Source: Rugalucina vietnamica (Eukaryota; Mollusca; Bivalvia; Lucinida; Lucinidae). Taken from it: a stretch of 64,000 nucleotides of DNA. The DNA is taken from contig OZ024875.1 of NCBI GenBank assembly GCA_964017185.1, positions 46,083,986-46,147,985 of the forward strand, given 5' to 3'. The translations under genes and the position numbers were made by a program. Below the pieces are notes generated by a model that was not told the DNA's origin, ran no database searches, and was given only the letters and a program-made list of their open reading frames with translations. Shown piece after piece: positions 11,601-22,860 of this stretch. Positions within the stretch are counted from its first letter, which is position 1. Every line of letters starts with the position of its first letter.

Positions 11601-14600
11601 AACAGACAAGAAGCTCCGGCCCAAACCAACTAAAATGAAGAGCTTTATACTGGGGCCATCAAGAGTCTGACGCCCGACTCACCGGTTCAAGTCTCCCTCA
11701 GTAATTTCATATTACTTATCGTTCCAAGACGATACTTCTGTCGTTTTATTTGATTTATGTTTTGGAGTCGATTTTTGTGCTGTTTGAGCCTTATGTATGT
11801 TTTCATATTTTAATTAAGTTTGGGTAACAGAGAGGCCACCTTTTGGAAAATAGCTGTTCACTCGACTTAAGATATGTTTACTTAGTATAAGTACCTAACT
11901 ATCAATTTAGTTTTTCTTTCCAACTCGATTTTTTGGAGTGGGAATTTCTTTCGGATTGCGCCTTTTCCTGATCATTTCCTGCATATACTTTTGTTGAGTC
12001 AATTTCAGACAAATGCCTTTTGTGTTTTTCATTAAAAAGATAGTCATCTTTACTATCCAAACGATCAACGAAATTGATTCACTAAAGTCATATTTTGTGC
12101 CCATTGAGTGAAAGGGCGTACATTGACTTTAATGAACCATGAGATATTGGTTTGATCTCTCTAAGAATTTTATAGTTCGAGCTATTGATACCTTCGTCGC
12201 CGCAAGTCATTACAAAAAGTGTCCCATTTTGACTGTAAAACTAGATTTGATAGTATTGTCACACGTGTAAGAGTCATTATTTTTTCTGTTATTATTACCA
12301 TTGGGCCTAATTCCACTGTGTTCTCGTACTCCTTTATGATCCACTCAATGGCGTTGTTATATTCATCATACCCAGAAACATGATGGTAGGAATTGTTGTC
12401 GATCTTAGTTTTGATCCGTCGTCCGTCTAACTTGTTGACCGTATCCCAACACATTCTCTCGGAATCTATCCTGATTGATTCTATAAGACTGCCAAGAACT
12501 TGTTGAAATGCTTTCTGTGAGTAAAAACGTGCACTGTAGACTTTGATCGAATGGCAAAATATATATTACAGCAAGATATGAGCCGCCTCGTGGGAAAACC
12601 AACAATGTGGTTTCCGACCAGGTCCGACACAAATCAGCCTGTACAAGCACAGAAAAGAGCTAGAAGCTTGAAATTTCGGATTTAAGTAGAAGAGGATTTG
12701 TACTATCCGAGTAGCGAAAACAAAGGCGCTGATCAGCTTCGCGATTACCGCGAAGCTGATCTGCGTCTTTGTTTTCGCCTATGCAGATTGTTGGTTTTCC
12801 CATGAGGCGGCTCATATGTTATATATACATGTAGCAAAGAAGGCACATGAAATGATACAATTTAAAGCATGATACCAACTCATACATTAGGTGGGAAAGA
12901 AAGAATATACAGCACACAACACACACATGAAAAGCAAGTTGACTGGCTCTTTCCCAACAAATTGGCTATCCGGCTAGCATAAACCAAATACAAAGGTGGT
13001 GAGTATAACAGAGATAAATAGTTCAATAGAACTATGTTATATCCCCATTTAGTTGAAAAACATAATGTGTTATTTTCATTCTGAAGTTCGATGTTCCGAA
13101 AAACATGTCCATGCATATCCCTTAAATCCCACTTTTATATAGTAAAATTGGGGTTTACAGGGATATACTTATTTTTGTTATTTTGGTCCAAACCTAGATT
13201 GTGGGTACCACTCGGCGAGGCGGTTCTAACATGTACCCACACTCTATGTTTTGAGCAAAAGCATTAAAAATATCAAAAACATTCTGATGAAATTTTCATT
13301 TTTTACAAGTGATAAAATTTCCAAATATTGCATGGGCAAATTTTCGCAATGGCTATTTATATTCATGAACATAATGTGTTATTTGTTGTATATTGTAATC
13401 TTAGGTCAGTGAGACTTCGAGAGCTTTATTTTGTGTTAAAAAACTTCTCTCTGGGTTCTTGATTTACTCAATAGCATGACGCAAATTATGATTTGGTTCG
13501 CATAATGTCTTCATTATCATTGGATTAAACGAGCCTCGACGCGAGAAAACCGGTCTTCGGGGTTTCCGACCAGGTCCGACACAAACCGACCTGTACAAGC
13601 TCAGAAAAGAGCTAGAAGCTTGAAATTTCGGATTTAAGTAGAAGAGGAATTGTACTATCCGAGTAGCGAAAACAAAGGCGCTGATCAGCTTCGCGGTTAC
13701 CGCGAAGCTGATCTGCGCCTTTGTTTTCGCCTAGGCAAAAATCCGGTTTTCTCACGATGCGGCTCAAATTTTAACAAAAAAGGCATGCAGTATACTGTAT
13801 CTTATACATCGTCTCTTATTCATAAGATACATCAATCATGCGGTGTTACATGTACTCAGAATTCACAGACAGCTGTACAGTTATCCAAAATACTAATACG
13901 AAACAGGCTTGGGTACTGAATTGTTTGGCGATTAACGTCCATTGGGGATTCGACGCTTGCGTTCATGCATCAGCATCAGCCTGATCCAGATTAATCTTAA
14001 CGGAGTTCACACTCGACAAACTATTAATCCACATCAGATTAAACCGAATCAGTTTTGGTGCACCATGTTGTAATCAATAGTTCATTTTAAAGCTAAGTTA
14101 CATGTACACATATCTGACGTCATGGAACGCATTGTTATGACATCGACGTTAGGAAATGTTTGCTCGACGGAGTGACCAGGATTTTGTTGGCTTTAGAAAT
14201 CATGAAATGATGGCTTTAGAAGCAGCTTGAATTTTGTTGGCTTTAGAAGCAGCTTGAATTCACCTATCTGAGCAAATGTAACCGATTCTGCCATTGTGCA
14301 AAAATTGCCGGTGACCTGTTATGAGAGAACCGAGGACATAAGGACATCTATGCCTTAGATTGGGATACTCCCTAATTGGTAAATATGTCACTTTCAAAGA
14401 CGAAAATGCCTAGTTCTTTATTATTATTGTGTTCTTGCATATTTTGATTATCAATGACATAGTTTATGTCAATTTTAACATTAGTTTGGGAATTCACATT
14501 TCTAAGCATTACTGTAATAGATTGAAAGCAAATTTACTTTTGAACCTGTACTGTATCTCTATAAATACATATACGTAACCTAAATATACTCACCCTGACA

Positions 14601-16584
14601 CCAGTTTGACAAGAAATACGACCATCAATGTTTACAATCCTACAGTTGATGTCTTTAAAATTGTCCACATTAACTGTGCTTATTTTAGTTCATGGAAAAT
14701 TTCAGGAAATTATACATTTTTGCCTTGCTGACCCTGTTCCTCCTTGACCCAGGATGCCACTTTGATATGATGTGTGGATGTGAAACACACACAAACTGAC
14801 GAAAGGGCATGCTGGGTCCCAGGCGGGAACACACCTAGAAATAAACTATAAGATTATTAATTAAAGATCTTATGCACTAATCTAACATTTCTTTCAAAAT
14901 AAACTTAAAATCACAAAACGATAAACAATCAATGTTTGGATATTGTTCAGCATTCATATGACAAACAAGCCCATACTTGTTTGCTGGAAAAGTGCTGTTG
15001 ACAAACAAATGCAAATCAGTTCAAAGTCTAATGGTTCACCTTTGCCAAAGATGGGGCGGGTTGTGAAAATATTTAGTCGCATTGTCTGGATTCTGTTAAA
15101 TCAGCCAAACTGTTTTGTAAACGAAAGTGTATATATTTTTTCTCCTATAAATGCTAAATGCAGCCCCATAGTCATAACATGAAAATTTCGTCCTCCCAAA
15201 TCTGAGATTAAGGGACTTCCTACATCTAAGGCATAGATGTCCTTTGTCCTATCGGAACGCAAATTTGAGTCAGATCAAATCGGTCCGTAATAATCTTTGT
15301 GTTTGTTTTATTTGTATGAATGTGATGATCAAAATTTCGTGTACGAGTTAATCTGGATGAGTCTGATGCAGATAATAGTGTTTAGTTTTCACAAAGCATA
15401 ACAATAACTAACACATACCATAGCAGATCCAGTAAACAGGTCAACGTCGTCGTAAATTATGACTTTCCTCAGATATTCAATGGCTTTATCCGTACTCTTA
15501 TTATGGAACCGAGCCATTGCCTCTCTGTCTGGCAGTTTTTTACCTATTCGGCGTTGCATTTCTGCTTTATATACGTTTTGAGCTGCGAGAACCAAATGTT
15601 GATTTTCATATTCTATCATTTCTTTCACGGCCGTTAGCATGACAGGTGGTTTTCTGTCTTGAATACACCTGACGTAGCTTCTCACTAGACTGCAAAACAC
15701 TGCAATGAATATGTTTTTAATTATTGTAACCAACGCTAAATATAAGGTCACTATACAAATTCAAAGATGAAACAATTACAATTATCTCCATTGCCCACCA
15801 CATTAATATCATCATCTTACAGTGTTGCTTTGAATTGTGTTTAGAAATATAAATGGAAAGAATGAAAATGGAAGAAAATTATATTCAATAAATCAGCAAG
15901 CCACAAGAAACTTAGGCGGCCCCCCTGGCCGAGCGGTTAAGAGCGCTGTTTCTTAATCACTCGATCATTTCACCGCTGTGTCTGGTGTGGGTTCGAGCCC
16001 CGCTCTGGCCACATGTGAGACAAGCCAAGTTCTGCTTGCGGGTGTGCCAGGTGGTTTTACGACATAAAGTAGTCAATTATGTGATGACGACCAATTTTCA
16101 ATTATATTAATGGCTGACCAATGGATTAACGTAATTTTAACTTACTTCTGCCATTGAGAGTCCTACCAGAAGTCATCTGTTTTGGCTTACATTTGTAGAT
16201 ATGGTCTGTGAAAGCTTTTACATCATTTTCAAACTCCTTATTCGCTTCCAATATCCCTTTGTCTAACTCATTTGGGCATCGTGGAGTAGCAAACTTGAAG
16301 CATTTCCTGTTTTTGAAATACCTCCGTACGAGCTGTCTGGGCAGGTTGTATTGACGAATGGAATCAGAACTTCCACGCTTGAGAACCAATGCAGACTCAA
16401 GATATTGATCTGGACTAATTGGTTTGTCGGTGGCATCTACAAGCTTAACGTTGATGTCTCGAATCACCATTATGAAGGACGGAAAAAACACATCGAAGTA
16501 AGAATCGTTTCCTTCGCCCAATTCCATGATGCTAAGCGAGGATTTTATTCCTTCCAGGAAAGTTTTATTGTTAAGGAATACAGG
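8692..16584 (-). CDS. Guanylate-binding protein (GBP) family GTPase, 3' five exons
   Basis: Minus-strand exons in transcript order are 16584-16146, 15699-15419, 12514-12299, 10015-9931 and 9224-8692. They total 1554 nt and join in frame with GT/AG borders, giving about 517 residues. Exon 1 has FFPSFIMVIRDINVKL, where the RD pair matches the GBP guanine-specificity motif, then DQYLESAL and RKCFKFATP, the end of the large GTPase domain. Exons 2-4 carry the GBP helical domain (SLVRSYV, an EN-containing helix, DVDLF, SGYDEY and LQSYLDGKEEEVQ). The last exon has a charged coiled coil, a roughly 100-residue polar tail with YDVP and YHNP, and a terminal CaaX box, CKIL. GBPs are dynamin-like GTPases that oligomerise on membranes and pathogen surfaces; a CaaX box allows prenylation. 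The P-loop half is missing: no matching exon was recognised to the right of 16584. Introns hold repeats of families A, B and C and a SINE. Confidence 0.88.
10684..11990. repeat. Family B copy split by insertion of another family B copy
   Basis: A reverse-oriented family B copy is in two pieces. 10684-11030 runs from its end to the middle, and about 11690-11990 runs from its middle to its start. A forward copy occupies the gap. Because of that insertion, the reverse copy reads correctly only when 11033-11689 is removed. It lies in a GBP intron. Confidence 0.7.
11033..11689 (+). repeat. Family B copy, forward, inserted in a reverse copy
   Basis: A near full-length forward copy begins GGTGCAAGTAGGCAATGATC and ends at CGCCCGACTCACC. 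It contains a G9 tract near 11326. Confidence 0.7.
12580..12813. mobile_element. Family A MITE, copy 4
   Basis: The ends are GAGCCGCCTCGTGGGAAAAC and GTTTTCCCATGAGGCGGCTC, with target duplication ATAT at 12576-12579 and 12814-12817. The central palindrome is CAGCTTCGCGATTACCGCGA plus flanks. It lies just upstream of GBP exon 3, in the intron. Confidence 0.85.
13110..13335. repeat. Family C double-hairpin repeat, copy 2
   Basis: A first hairpin is built on CCCACTTTTATATAGTAAAA and TTGGGGTTT. A second is built on GATTGTGGGTACC and GTACCCACACT around CGGCGAGGCGG. A flank reading AAAACATTCTGATGAAATTT follows. Confidence 0.7.
13531..13765. mobile_element. Family A MITE, copy 5
   Basis: A 235-bp copy with ends GAGCCTCGACGCGAGAAAAC and GATGCGGCTC. 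The central palindrome CAGCTTCGCGGTTACCGCGA and flanks is nearly perfect. The flanks AAAC and AAAT are only approximately duplicated. Confidence 0.8.
13970..15385. repeat. Degenerate foldback element in a GBP intron
   Basis: Inverted matches are nested about a common centre. CCTGATCCAGATTAATC near 13980 pairs with TTAATCTGGATGAGTCTG near 15349. GGACATCTATGCCTTAGAT near 14342 pairs with ATCTAAGGCATAGATGTCC near 15222. No ORF is present. A short tandem duplication (TTTAGAAGCAGCTTGAATT) lies near 14215-14262. Confidence 0.55.
15915..16065 (+). mobile_element. tRNA-derived SINE, truncated copy
   Basis: The tRNA-like head has an A box (TGGCCGAGCGGTTAAGAGCG) and a B box (GGTTCGAGCCC), and the 3' acceptor strand CTGGCCAC can pair back. 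It matches the longer copy at 24248 until about 16050. It lies between GBP exons 1 and 2. Confidence 0.8.
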
Positions 16585-17702
16585 CTATGAAGTGGTGGTA
16601 AGTGTATCTTTTAAAAAAAACAACGTTAAACAGCCTTGTCTCGTATTGTGTCCAGCTATACATGTTAGAAGTCGTAGTTTCAAAAGGGCGGAAAAAACGC
16701 AATATTCATCTGACTTATGTCCCCCCTTTCCATAAGCCATGCATTTGTTAGGCCATGATGCCTTATATAAGCACGTGATTGTCCGCTATAAAGTCAAAGT
16801 TATGTTTGAAAAAAAAATGAAACACTACATTGAACATGCTGATGCATACGTCCTTATAATCAAGCTAATAATAATTATCCTGCCGTGCAGCGTAGTAAAT
16901 CAAATTCGTTGTACAAAAAGGATATGAAAGCTTTTGGATTGCATCGGCGTCCAGAACAGATTTGTGATTGTAAACCAGAGTACTTGCTAGTAGTGAAGCC
17001 AATAGAAAGTGCCATCGATCCTCCAAAAATTTATCCTGAAGCATTGGATACGTTGATTTATTTTAATTGATATCAAACTGAATTGTCCGCCGTATTTTTT
17101 TTTTGTATAAAAATAGCTATAGATCTAATAATGGCAAACTTATCCAAAAGTGCCAAGAGATTTAGTTCCCGCGACTGGTAATAAATGACCCAAATTCTTG
17201 GCCTAGCTCACAGACTATTATTGTGAAAAGGATTTTTTGTTTGTTTAGTTCGTTGTTTTTCGACCCTTTCAACAGCTTACGACCCGGCATGAACATAGCT
17301 GTTGACTGGGGCGTACAACAATGAATTTAACAAACACAATATTTTCCGCACTTAAACACAAGATTTTCGCCTATGACGAGGCCTTAAACGCTAAAATAAT
17401 TGAAAAAAGGAAACAATATTGAAATGCGTTTATTTGTGTTGCGCCGGGTACACATACATTGACTTAATCGATTTACAATTTATACTTGTAATAATATATT
17501 TTATGCATCTCGTTTGCTGAATTTCAGAGACGGAAAGTATTTATAGAATCTAATGCCAATAGGACGTCAATTGAAAATAATATCAGCAAAGTACACAATT
17601 TACTGGGTCAGCCTGCGTACTATAGTTTTGTTTTGCTAAATAGCTAGGTCTGCCATTGGATTCGGATTCGATTCAGGATTCTCGCCAAGTGAACATCTCT
17701 AC
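16585..17702. other. Region upstream of the visible GBP exons; no P-loop exon found
   Basis: The missing amino-terminal GBP exons would be expected here or further right on the minus strand. No GxxxxGKS/T or DTEG-like coding was recognised on reading this stretch. The only coding-like piece is a weak plus-strand candidate at 16891-17070. Confidence 0.4.
16891..17070 (+). CDS. Possible terminal exon, unrecognised
   Basis: An acceptor-like TATCCTGCCGTGCAG at 16876-16890 opens a 59-residue reading frame that ends in TGA at 17068-17070. It contains CDCKPEYLLVVKPIES. The composition looks protein-like, but no family is recognised and no upstream partner exon was found. It could be chance or a relic. 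Confidence 0.18.
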   Translation, partial: RSKSNSLYKKDMKAFGLHRRPEQICDCKPEYLLVVKPIESAIDPPKIYPEALDTLIYFN

Positions 17703-17703
17703 T

Positions 17704-17752
<49 letters not shown>

Positions 17753-17757
17753 TAATT
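17703..17757. repeat. (TAA)n microsatellite
   Basis: An uninterrupted run of TAA/AAT triplets about 50 bp long. Confidence 0.95.
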
Positions 17758-18054
17758 ATAATAACAAAACACTTCCATCATTTCAGCACACGTACAGAAA
17801 GAGAACTACTAGTATCCTTAGAATATTTCCTTGTAACCTTGGAATGTAACTGTGCATGTCTGACCCCTCATATCTACATAATCCATTCAACCGCCGATTG
17901 CTTTATACATGTATAGATACTATTTTAGTATGATAGCAATCTCAGATCGGTAGCTTAAGGCAAGAAAACGATCCATGTTTAGGGATACCTATAAACAAGA
18001 ATTTAAAACTAAGATATTATAAACAGAACAGAAGTCATACTGTGTTTTACATCA

Positions 18055-18245
18055 AAAAAGGTACAAGTAGGCAAAGATCAGGAAAAGGCGCAACCAGCAA
18101 AAGATTCCCACTCCAAAAACCCGAGGTGGGAAAAAACCAAACTAACAATCCGGTACCTATACCATGAAAACATTTCGTAAGCCAAATGAGCAGCTATTTT
18201 CCCAATAGGTGGCCAATCAGTTACCTTAACTTAACTAAAAATATG
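18055..18245 (+). repeat. Family B fragment (5' part)
   Basis: Matches the start of family B from GGTACAAGTAGGCAAAGATC through CCCAATAGGTGGCCAATC, then departs. Confidence 0.7.
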
Positions 18246-19594
18246 AAAACATTGGAATGTGTATGTGATCATATTAAGTTAATTACAAATGATTCAGTAT
18301 CATTTATAATCGGTGAAGCCATATCAAAAGCACACAACTATATGATAATGGGTAGGATTACCCCACCCACAAGCTTCACAATATATATATGTAAATAAGG
18401 TTTTCTTGTTTTGTGGTTTTTGCGTTTCAATTAGCAATATTTTTAGTCATTAGATGTTGTAATTGGGCCAGAGCTACTAGTACTTTGTGTAGTCAGTGTG
18501 TCTTGCTAAATGACACGCTCATACACCACTGGGCTTCTATCGATTTTACAGGTAGCTACAGTACAGTCCAGGAGGATTTTCACCAGCCCGCCCACCCCCG
18601 CGGACGATTTCTCAGAGCCCCCCGCAATCCCGCTCACCTGTCCGCTTATAATCCCACCGCGGAATATTTTAATCCCGCCGCGGATTGCGGCGGATCCGCG
18701 GAGGATCCTCCCGTTACCTGTATAATTCCACCGCGGGTTTGCAGAGGATTTCCAATGAAAAGTAATGACGTCATAATGATTGACAGGTACAGTTATGCTA
18801 AGACGAAAGGTAACACCAAGTGCACTTGTAGTGCACTACATTTAGACTTCATCTAGACTTCAAAGTTCACTACCAGTGAACGACAAAGTGCACTATAGTG
18901 CACAAGGTAGTTAACATGTAGTGAACTAGACAATACCTAGTCTTCTCAATGTTATTACCTGGACATTGAATGTTTATTAGCGGTAGACCGACGAAAAATA
19001 TAATTAAAAGGGGAATTGTCTGTATATTCATTTATTCATTCATCATAAATTTTTTCTCTCTCCTTTCTTTCTTGCTTTCAGTCATGCTGTCATTCAAATG
19101 TCATTGCTTTCAGTCATGCTGTCATTCAAATGAAGATACAAACTTGACAGTCAATAGCAAAATTGAAACATTCATTCATTCATTCGTTCATTCTTGTTTT
19201 CTTATTCATCCATTTGTTTGTTCTTTCTATGTACATTCAATGTTCAACTCTCTTTTTCTTTAGTTATTGTTTCCGCAAAATATATGAAGTTGGGCTTTGA
19301 TGTTAAAAATTTTGTTTTCCATTCTAATATACATAATTACAAGTGAAGAAACTTTAATTGCTTGTTGTGTCCAATAATAACTCATTGCTGACCACACATT
19401 TGCCACCTGTTAATTTAACAGGTAATACTTATAAGGACATGCCAATTTATGGCTTCTCAGTCAATAAGCTATATAATGCACTTAATATTTTAGCATCATT
19501 TAAATATTAATTTCTAGAATCAAAACCAGTTCGTTTAAAATTAATTAGTCAAGATCACATTTCTCACCATGGAGCATACTGTCAAAAGACTTAA

Positions 19595-19735
19595 CGCACA
19601 AATTGTAGGTACACGAGAGAACCGTCTCGCCGAGGCGGTTCTAAAGAGTACAAACAATCTGTTTTGGAGAAAAAAATATGTAAACCCCTGTATACCCAAG
19701 TTTTGCTATAAAAGTGGGGTATACGGGGCAAACAT
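19595..19735. repeat. Family C repeat, copy 3
   Basis: Core GAACCGTCTCGCCGAGGCGG followed by TTCTAAAGAGTACAAACAAT, then the CCCAAGTTTTGCTATAAAAG/TGGGGTATA hairpin. Confidence 0.7.
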
Positions 19736-19890
19736 TTAATGTTTATTTTTTCCTGGTGCAAGTATACATTTTTGACACAAACAGGTTAATACAGACACAG
19801 GCCTTAAAAGATATAAAATTGCGTAAATTGGTTAAACAAAATGTTTGCTATGTCGGAATTCGTCCCAAAATTTATGAAAAATTAAAATTT

Positions 19891-20103
19891 GAGCCGCCAC
19901 ATCAGAAAACTAACAATCTGCATAAGAGAAAACAAAGGCGCAGATCAGCGCAGGTGTTCAGTGCCTTTTTGTTTTCGCTACATGGATAGTACAAAAATTC
20001 GACTATTCATGCTTCTAGCCTGTTTCTGTGACTGTACAGGTTGACTTTTGTCGGACCGGTTCGGATATTTATATTGTTTGTTGGTTTTCTCATGTGCAGG
20101 CTC
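19891..20103. mobile_element. Family A MITE, copy 6
   Basis: Ends GAGCCGCCACATCAGAAAAC and CATGTGCAGGCTC, with target duplication ATTT at 19887-19890 and 20104-20107. The central palindrome is partly lost. Confidence 0.8.
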
Positions 20104-20431
20104 ATTTCTTTTCTATTCTATTCGTTTTATGCTTTAACTATTTCATCCAGGGGATTAGCAACTTAATGTACCTGAGCAATAAAACTTATCAATGAATGGT
20201 GTCATTATAACAGGTAATACCCCTGCCTAAGGTGTCAAACGTGTGCCTCTATAACAATTACTGGACATGACTTGGCAAAAGATCTACACCACTAGGGTTT
20301 CTACACAAATGCAAACCGAGCTGTGCATGCACAGACGATGACTGGAGGCTGGAAATTTTAGATTTAGAAAATAGAGAAATTGTACTATCCGTGTAACGAA
20401 AACAAGGACGATGATCGGCTTCGCAGTCCAT

Positions 20432-20510
20432 AAAAAAAAAAAAAAAAAAAAAAATCAGCGTAAGCTTTTACCTATGTTAACCTTGTGTCTATATTGTCAC
20501 ATGAAAATAA

Positions 20511-20565
<55 letters not shown>
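20432..20565. repeat. Poly(A) tract and (TC)n microsatellite
   Basis: An A23 tract at 20432-20454 is followed by an uninterrupted TC run at about 20514-20565. A degraded family A half (GTAACGAAAACAAGGACG) precedes them. Confidence 0.9.
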
Positions 20566-20569
<4 letters not shown>

Positions 20570-21030
20570 GCCTTTAGGTGTGTGTGCGTCGTATCATATC
20601 TTATATCTTTCACTGATGTGATTCTACAACCATGCAGAATCTGGGATTTTCGTGACAGAAATGCATTTACACTTTATGATCGTAAAACATGTATTTTTAA
20701 TTAAGATACATGAAACAAAAATAATAATCGAATTAGATTTAAACTCGGGTCTAAGTACAAGTATGCATTACAATAAATTGGAAACAAGCCCCGCCCACTT
20801 TCCTTATCCATCCTCATTCCACCGCGGGTCCGCGGTGGAAAGTTAGAGACAAAAAATACAGGTAAGCGCGGACGATAAAATTTCTACTTCTTTACCCCGC
20901 CGCGGAAACTCCGCAATCCCGCCGACTAGGGCGTTTCCGCGGTGGATATTAAAAATTTAATCCTTTTTCTTACAGCCCCCTCTCCGCGGGGGTGGGCGGG
21001 CTGGTGAAAATCCCCCTGGACTGTACTGTA

Positions 21031-21636
21031 CTGTCAAGAGTAAACCAAGATGAAACCAAGATGATGCCACTTGCCACTAATAAGTGTTTGACAAGATGCA
21101 CAGGCCTTAAATCCATGTAAATCATGGATTAAGAAGTTAAATAAAGCAAATGCCTGATGCAAAAAAAAAGTCAAAATCTTCATGTCATGATGCTGACATC
21201 AAATAACATGTACTTAGAGCTCATCCATTACACATTTTTAATACTGACAACTTTCCAATGTATAGTCTAAGTGCATTGAGGGACAAATGCCCCGTTATTT
21301 TTCCTTTAATAAAGACTCGTCTCTCCACATATTGAATTCAGTCATGTGCTTTGAATGATTAGGGGGCGTGTATGTTTTAACTTGTATTGTAGTATAGACT
21401 GGTGCAAAAGTTTGTTCCTTGAAATGTTATTTCTCTATTTTGTGAATGAATCAAAAAAGAAAAATGGTTAAAAATCAATCATTTTCTCGTATCGGATGAC
21501 AAAACTAGTACATGTATATCTCGCTTAATTGCACTTGATAGGAAAGAACCTAAAATCTACTATTCTCACTGTATTAAGTACTTATAACTATTTTATATAC
21601 ATGTACATAGTTTTCGGGTTATATTTTTGACTGGGC
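21031..21636. other. Intergenic, no gene seen
   Basis: No ORF, RNA gene or recognisable repeat. Confidence 0.5.
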
Positions 21637-21745
21637 AACATTGTTCCCCCCAAATTACCAACAAGCCATTCAAATATAATATGTATTTTATGATGACCTA
21701 TCACCATGCAAAAGGATTTGTTGGTAATTTGGGGGGAACAATGTT
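21637..21745. repeat. Perfect 28-bp inverted repeat with 53-bp loop
   Basis: Arms 21637-21664 and 21718-21745 are exact reverse complements around AACATTGTTCCCCCC and GGGGGGAACAATGTT. They could fold into a strong RNA hairpin or be the ends of a very small MITE. Confidence 0.85.
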
Positions 21746-21964
21746 CAAAAAATAGTTTTCTGTTTTTCTATATGTTCAATACAAAAATAGCTGTTTTAGC
21801 CCAAAAATAAAGCTATACATGTATCGAAATGGGGACCAAAGTCCAATATGCTAAAATATGGACCGACAGTGAACTTATGTGTGCTGGTTGAAGCATTTTA
21901 CCAACTTTTACATTTTTTCGAAATACAGGGCAGCTATACATTGTGACTCCCATTACCACTGTCA

Positions 21965-22860
21965 AAGATCCTTTGACCTAATTATGTGACTCAGAGGCAG
22001 TACATACGTCGAATATACCCGTATGAGTTTAAACACTTGTCAATGAATAAAATAAGAACATGTTGCCTTTAGTTAATTCATGTTTGAATTAAAAAAATAC
22101 TTGATTATTGTAACGGGTGTTTGTTATTTTGCACTCATTTGACTTTTGACCTAATTCTGTCATCCAGGAGCATTTACAGTCTTGGTATCCACCTGTATGT
22201 CTTTGGACACATGTTAAGGAATGACATGAGTACAAGTTATCTATAATCAGTCCATTATTTTCCAAAACAATAATGCTTATTTTCATTTTTACAGATTTTT
22301 GCTATTTTGCACTCGTTTGACCTTTGACCTTGTGCTGCGGCCCAGCGTCATTTACAGACTTGGCATCCACCCGTACGAGTTTGGGCACATGCCAAGGAAT
22401 ATTATGAGCAAACGTAGAATAATGTACTCAAAAATGCCAACAAAACCAAAACTAAGCCACTTTTTTGGATTTGGACTGCCAAGTAATGCGTAAAATGCAT
22501 GCATGAAATAGTCGGAGACTGAAGGACACACAATGAGCATAAATGCAAATTACAGGCAACATGCACATGTTACTGAAAATACTTAATTGATTTGTATATC
22601 CTAATTTATACGCACCCAAAAACAGAGATACATGCACTGAAGCTTAATAATTGTTATAGACTAGTAATCCAATCTGAAATTTTGAGACCAGGGAGACCGG
22701 CTTGTTAATGGATGTAGACAAGGATATTCGGCTTGCCCAATGTCTGAGAAACAGCGTGAGGCTTGTCTACAGATTTGAAATTGATTGTGTACATCAGTAC
22801 AGAGGTCAAAGGTCATGGAGTGCAAAATTGTTAAATTTCTTGATATTTTATGCAATGCTT
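21965..22860. repeat. Diverged tandem and inverted repeats
   Basis: A unit of about 190 bp with TTTTGCACTC, TTGACC and ATTTACAGACTTGGCATCC recurs at about 22119 and 22310, with a poorer copy near 21970. A reverse-oriented copy lies at about 22670-22840. No coding potential. Confidence 0.6.

Larger units (their letters stand above)
18559..21028. mobile_element. 2.47-kb inverted-repeat DNA element with TA flanks
   Basis: The ends are mirror images. The left begins CAGTACAGTCCAGG and continues TTTTCACCAGCCCGCCCACC; the right ends GGTGGGCGGGCTGGTG then CCTGGACTGTACTG. TA flanks both ends (18557-18558 and 21029-21030). Both subterminal regions are GC-rich with repeated CCGCGG, unlike the AT-rich surroundings. 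No transposase ORF is visible. Family A and C copies, a poly(A) and a (TC)n run lie inside. TA duplication and CAGT ends suggest a Tc1/mariner/pogo-type origin. Alternatively, two solo elements may lie in opposite orientation. Confidence 0.6.
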
